From assembly GCA_023935145.1 (NCBI GenBank), contig CM043700.1, positions 40,094,620-40,158,619 on the forward strand: a stretch of DNA of 64,000 nucleotides, in the 5' to 3' direction. Below, piece after piece: positions 58,211 through 64,000 of this stretch (within the stretch, counting starts at the first letter, position 1; each line of letters begins with the position of its first letter). A program made the translations under genes and the position numbers. The stretch is from Bretschneidera sinensis (Eukaryota; Streptophyta; Magnoliopsida; Brassicales; Akaniaceae). The notes beneath the pieces are model-generated. The model was not told the origin of the DNA and ran no database searches. It saw only the letters and a list, made by a program, of their open reading frames with translations.

Positions 58211-61200
58211 CACATTTTTTTTAATGAAAATTAACAACAAAAATTGAACTGCAAGCTAAATAATAATCCTTAATGATGGATTGTTCGACTTGTAAAAAGA
58301 GAAAAGTGGATTGTAATTACGAGAGAGAAAAAAAACATAGATGAGTTGTGATTTATGAAACCATCCAATAGCAATTATTCGCACAAAATTGAATTCCATG
58401 TTATAGTGGCAAGCACTAGTGTATTTCAATTTTTCACTTTTGAAAGAGTTATTTTGGACTAAATTTGACCATTAATTTGTCCTCATTGAGCTTAGCAATT
58501 ATAACCACAAAAGTGGTACTACTAACAAAAGAGAAAGACCTTCTAGCGTCTTGAATGGGTCCTAAACCGTGCCAAACACGAAGAAATTTCTCCCTTGCAA
58601 TCAATTACTCTAAAAATGAAATCAACCAAGTGTTAGTAGATTTTTTTTCTTTGCTTTTTCCTCTTTTTTTTTTTTTTTCCTTTTGAGTCTTCATGATTGT
58701 CAACAATTTATAAGTTCATGGAGAACATTACCACTAAATCACACTACTAATTTTGTTATTCAGTTAAAAAGTTCTAAGCATATATCTTTTATGATATTTA
58801 AATTATAAAGTCTATAAATAAATGGTATTAAGACACTCGAATTTGATATTTATTTTTAACGTCTGAACGGTTGACAATTAATGACACGACACGTGTAAAA
58901 ACTTTATTTGTAATTTACCGTTTTATCTTTATAAAAATTATTGTAACGGCATTGTAATGAGTCATTTTATAATTTGATTCAAGTGTTATTTTAAATGTGT
59001 TCTTTAAAATGTACATTCATCTTTACATTTCTTTGTATAATATTTTAATTTCTAATAATTCAATTGAATATTTATATGTATTTACTTACTAAAAAGAATA
59101 CATTTGCTTTGGAGAAGAGGGGGGTTTGATTAAAAATCACCTAGCAGTTGTCTCATATTATAATCTTCAATCATTTGCTTAAGATCAACATATTACAATT
59201 AATAAAAAAAAAGTACGCGTTAAAAGAAAAATACTACATACCATAAAAGGGAAAATAAACATATACTAAATTTGCAAGTATAATTAATTGGGTTTAATGT
59301 GAGCCTACATTTAACTCAACTTATTGTAATGTGTATTATATCTTCATATTTTATAAACAATCGAGCTTACATCCTGACTAAAATTAAAATACGAAATAAA
59401 AGCGGGAAAAAGAAAAAGGGATTTATCAATATGGTGTAAGTGAAACTGTGGAAATATTGTAGAGATTAACATCGCTGGTTCCGAATCCCGTGCCTGCCAA
59501 TGGTCATGACACAAGAATTTTTTTGACAAATTTTTTAAGCGGTAGAATTATAACTCAATTGGCTTAAACTTATAAGTTCATATGGTATCGGGCATGCTTT
59601 TATGTAATGGACTTTTCAAATTCAAATTTCTCTTTAACTTGGGTTTTCATACCTAATAAATGGTATCAAAACCGATAGTTTCGATCGTATGTAAAAATTA
59701 TGTAGTTAAAAACTCAACAGTGCTTGTGTTTAATCTGACAACAGGGGAAACTCAAAGGATTCGTGTGGCACGAGCAAAGTTTACTTGTATGATGATCTTC
59801 GCATAATTCATAAATTTGGATGATTTCTCTAATACATTTAGGAGAAGTTTTAATGGCTCGCAATATGAATTTCAAAGAACTCGATTGTTGAAAATCAAAG
59901 TGTTGTTCTCCGACAAAGGTAAGAGAACGGTTTTCTAACACTATCTAGGCGAACAACTTCCCAAGCAAGATTGTTGAACTATGATGCAAATTTGGAGTAG
60001 TGTAAGTATCATTGTAAGGGGAGCATACCACTCCAAATGTAAAATTGAGAGATTTGTTGAGGTTTACAAGTAAATGTATCTTATATTAAAAAAGAATATA
60101 GGTAATTTGGAGGGTCATAACTCATTCGTTTGCTTAACTTTTGGGTTCTTATGATCTATAATGTTATATATTTTGATTTTTGTATGGTGAATTCTCCAAA
60201 TTCAAAATTCTCATCAATTTGGGTTCTCATTCCAATTAAATAGAAAATGAAGTGAATATGAGTTTGACAATTGAAAACAAATAACGTTTTGTAGAAAAGG
60301 AAAATGAATCAAATTGAGTAGTTGGAAAAATGTTGCTTTCATTGTTTTTAATAAATTTGAAAACAAAAATAAATAAAAAAATTATATAAATTTCAAAAGT
60401 GAAAATGGAAAAAAAAAATCCATTCTATTAAAATGTAAAATTAAAAAAAATGTTTTCTAAACCCAAACACAAAACAAAGGCCAAACTCCAGTAAGCTTTA
60501 ATAAGCATATGAACACCGAGCGGTGAACTCCCGAGCAAATTCGATCCACCCCACGAATTTGACAAGTGGCTCACTACAGGTAATTTCCAATGGAGGGTTA
60601 ACTCAGAAATCGTAACTCGCACTTTACAAATAATTAAAAATAAAAGTCAAATTTTTGGATAAAATGAACATTTGCCTTCTTTTTTTCCTAATGATTTGAA
60701 TAAAAAAAAGTACGAGAAACACTAAAAGAAATTACTCAATTTGAATTTGGGCAAAGTTAATAACGATAATCTTTTGCTCGTAAATTGAACAATGAATTTT
60801 AAAAATTAAAAGGTAAGTATTTATAGAATATAAAATTGTATTTGTTGTGGACTAAATATGGTATATGAAATTTAGAATGTAAGTGTTTTCCAAATTTAAA
60901 TTATTTAACTCTTTAAAAGTTAAAATACTACATAAAATTTAAAAGGTAAGTAGTTGTGAAATCTGAAAAAAAATATATAGTTTAGATTAGCAAGTGTTTG
61001 AATTCATCGTCATATAGTGTCGTTTTCGTGAAAATTTTCTCCCTGTATTTATTATTTATTTCAGGTAAGTAGTCGTGAAAATTGCTACACTGAAAGCTTT
61101 TCATCTCTCTTTTTACTCTAGGCCTCTTCATTTTCTTTGTAAATTACTTGTACCGGTAAAAGAAACTCTCCCTTTTTTTTTTTTGGTGTTTTATGGGTAT

Positions 61201-63500
61201 TTTTTTTTAGGTTTGACGTTATGCCTCAAACTTGATACGTGCCAACAGAAAAAAAATGTACATTTTTCGTTTGGAGGCGTTGCAATTATTATTATCATTA
61301 TTTTTTAATTTTGTTTAATTTTTAATTAATTATTATTTAATGTTTGAATTTAGTGTTTGTGATTGAGTTTTATAAAATTTTAAAAATTGGACAATTTTAA
61401 TTTTTTAAAAGGCTGTTGTATTGAACATTGCAATGATAACAAAGTGATTAAGAAGATGTTTAGTATGTGTTTTAAAGCTGGTTTTAATCTGTATAGCTCA
61501 AATTTGTCGAACAATTAGCTAACACTTTTACTTGTGAAATAAAACCTTAATTTAATCAATCGGATTTAAGTTAGTTTTTAAAAACAATCCAAATGTCGCG
61601 CACAAATAATGGAGAGGCTTGTCTTCTAAATCTTGTATAATTTAACTTCCGCAGATTATATATGATGTTTTCCATTTAACTCTACCCAAATTAATAAAAA
61701 TTTGGTTGTTGCTTCTTTCATTCTCGAGAAGGTTGTTTTGAAAATGAGATATTTACTGCTTTAATTTACTTGTTATATTTTCCCTTTGCAGTGAAAAACT
61801 TGTTGATATACAAGGTGAAACCTTTTTTCTTTCGTAATTTCGTAATATTTATATTAATAAATTATTTTAATATAAAAAATATAATTTATAGATTTATCTT
61901 ATCTAATAAGATTTTTTTTTGTTAAGGAATACAGTGTTGTTTGCTTACTGGTTAAATTAGTGATTAAAGCTAACTTCTACCTTACGTGTAAGGTGAAAAT
62001 TGGTTTTACTCACCAAATCCCCTTATAGTTGGGCACCGTTTAATGTTTAAGTCGATTAAGTTTGGAAATGTTTCAAATAACTTATTGTGAAAACTTTTTT
62101 TCGTTCAAATGTTGAACGGAACACTCATGTTTGTATATTTATGTTATTTTGTAGTGAAGTCATGTGATCATTGAAATAAAAAAATCAAAATAATTTTTTT
62201 TTAATTTAATTATCTTCGCTTTTCTCGTTGAATTATAATATATATGTGTGTGTTGCCATTTATATTTTCATTGAAAGTTTAGTTTCATATCCAAATATCT
62301 ATATTTAACTATTTTAACGTACATATGTATTTATGTGTTTTATACTCGGGTACACAATTATGCAAATGATCCATTTTTTTACTATCTCATCAAAGTTTAA
62401 GGTAAATGAATTTAATTATGTAGTAGATTTATGTATTAATGGGCGAATTTGATTTATGTAGTAGATTTATGTATTAATGGGCGATAATGCAATACTCGTT
62501 TCGAAGAGTTAAGAAATTGTTTTTGTTTCGTATAAAAGAAAATAGATAAAATATTCTAAAAAATAGTTTATAAAAAAAATAAAAATTAATTTTTTTTTAT
62601 AAAAACTAAATTTATGTTAAAAAAACTAGATATGTGCATACCCAAACTAGATATGTGCATACCCTTTTTTTATTTTAATTCAACAAAATAATAAAACTGT
62701 TTTATAAATCATAAATTGAAATGATTGGTGTACCAACCGGTTTTATTTGTTTTACATTACACATAATGACTACATTTATTTTGCAAATGATCCGGGGTAA
62801 ATTTGTCTTTGTGAATGGGCACAAGTTTGTTACTTGTCACCAAACTCGTCATATTTCAATTTCTGAATTCACTAATCTTATCCGTGTGGTCCCCACATAA
62901 TACAAATATCCAAAACAATTTTTTTGCCACATTTACTCCTCCAATCTCCCAAATTACCTCACGATTCCTAAATCTGCGCAGTAACACATCAGCAGTCAGT
63001 ACTAGTTTTTAAGTTTGGTAAGGGACACAGCCGCCACTTCGGAGGTTACAAAGTGCCAAAAAAGTCAATTAAAAAGATTAGAAAATCAAGAGAGGACACA
63101 GTACACACACGACATCCTCTCACTTTAAAGCGTGCGCTTCGGCGACTGAGTAACAAATTTTAGTGACTTTTCATCTGCAACCGTGCGACAAATGGCAAGG
63201 ATTTGAACCAATCCTCACTGTTCATTTCTTGGATTCCTTGTTGAAAAGAGTACAACAGTGGAGCCCATTAAAATGAGCGGCTGGGATTACGTAATTTTGA
63301 ATCTATATGTGCGTAAGTGCTTGCACATGATAAATCCTGAGCCATTTATTTAGGTGGGTCCTACATGATATCACCGAAAAATCTGATAAACCGTGGGAGT
63401 GTTGTGATGGAGGAAAATTTACGTGTTTTAGATTTATTTAAAATTTTATTAATAATATTATTTTTTGAGTTTTCATTTTATGCTGACATAATCATCAGTG
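58211..63500. other. Intergenic, AT-rich
   Basis: No coding gene, RNA gene or full transposon recognised. Poly-A and poly-T runs are frequent. Two short tandem duplications lie at 62407-62483 and 62625-62662. Confidence 0.6.
62407..62483. repeat. 38-bp tandem duplication
   Basis: TGTAGTAGATTTATGTATTA recurs with a 38-bp period, ending GGGCG at 62441-62445 and 62479-62483. A separate 21-bp duplication (CTAGATATGTGCATACCC) lies at 62626-62662. Confidence 0.9.
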
Positions 63501-63699
63501 TTTAATTATCCAAACAAATATTTTTTGGTTGTGTTGCCTTGCGCAATTTATGCTCCCTCCCAGATAACCGAAGTTCCTGCAATTAATGGGGCCACGAGGA
63601 TTTTGGGTTTACCGTACACGTGGTGGCAGATCGACGGTTAAGATCTGTGAAAAATGAGGAATTGTTATGGAGCTGCGTTGCGTAGGATAAGATTAGGAT

Positions 63700-64000
63700 C
63701 AGAACTTAGTAGTTAACGGAGAGACAAAAGAGTGTGGTCCGAAGGATGTTAATCACTCTTTTTCTAAGCCTCAAGAAAGAGAAAGGAGAGCGTTGACAGA
63801 TTGAGAGCTCTCTCCCTCTCTCTTTGGCGTAGGGTTTTGTATTTTCACTTCGCTGCCTTTTTTCTCTCTTCAACTCTCAGGTACTGTATTTGTTTGAAAA
63901 AATTCCATTTTTTCACTGTTTTAGTTGATTCTTTGAGGTTTTAACAGTAGTGGTTGCCGGTTTTTGGAAGTGTGTTTGGTATTTTGAGGTTGATACACTG
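63700..64000 (+). promoter_or_regulatory. Probable 5' UTR and first donor of a downstream gene
   Basis: A CT-rich leader-like stretch (63808-63878, GAGCTCTCTCCCTCTCTC, TAGGGTTTTGTA, CTTCTCTC-type words) ends CTCTCAG|GTACTG at about 63880, then becomes T-rich like an intron. This is the usual look of a plant 5' UTR with a leader intron. No coding exon lies in the window, so the product is unknown. Confidence 0.4.

Noticed and set aside
59461..59520. tRNA-like GGTTCCGAATCCCGTGCC
   Set aside because: The match covers only a B-box-like segment and no cloverleaf was found. At most it is SINE debris.

Overview
This window is nuclear DNA from a plant, most likely a eudicot. The evidence is AT-rich intergenic sequence, intron-containing genes, a UGT72-type glucosyltransferase, a SERK-ectodomain-like LRR gene, a plant L-ascorbate oxidase locus, and dense nested plant transposons. 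I cannot name the species.

Layout, left to right. 1-5090: decayed 3' part of a Ty3/gypsy chromovirus ending in a 2.1 kb LTR. 5091-13706: most of a CACTA (En/Spm) transposon on the minus strand ('CACTA-B'), into which the gypsy element appears to have inserted. 13707-14165: duplicated fragment of an ascorbate oxidase gene, cut by the CACTA-B end. 14631-16079: intact intronless UGT72-family gene on the plus strand. 18121-22988: structurally complete but coding-dead Ty1/copia element with 167-bp LTRs and a TTTGC target duplication. 23161-26258: truncated Tat/Ogre-like gypsy piece carrying an internal 703-bp tandem duplication. 26259-42048: minus-strand L-ascorbate oxidase pseudogene whose largest intron holds a complete 11.9 kb CACTA element ('CACTA-A', 28853-40791). 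42050-49340: AT-rich spacer with a copia fragment and MITE-like repeats. 49345-56760: intact six-exon minus-strand gene for a 215-residue secreted LRR protein, with a LINE fragment in intron 1. 56900-63700: AT-rich spacer with MITE-like repeats. 63700-64000: probable 5' leader of a further plus-strand gene.

Only two protein-coding genes look functional: the UGT and the LRR protein. The ascorbate oxidase has at least six independent lesions. Ascorbate oxidase next to this LRR gene resembles the Arabidopsis order At5g21090-At5g21100/21105 as I remember it, so the right half looks like an ancestral syntenic block and the left half like its transposon-eroded side.

I found no clearly new biological system. 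The items most worth checking are a host exon of glucose-6-phosphate isomerase carried inside CACTA-A, a miRNA-precursor-like hairpin inside CACTA-B, the self-palindromic subterminal repeats of both CACTA elements, and a dinucleotide microsatellite lying against a splice donor of the intact LRR gene. All coordinates come from reading by eye. Exon borders were chosen from splice signals and reading phase, without transcript data.
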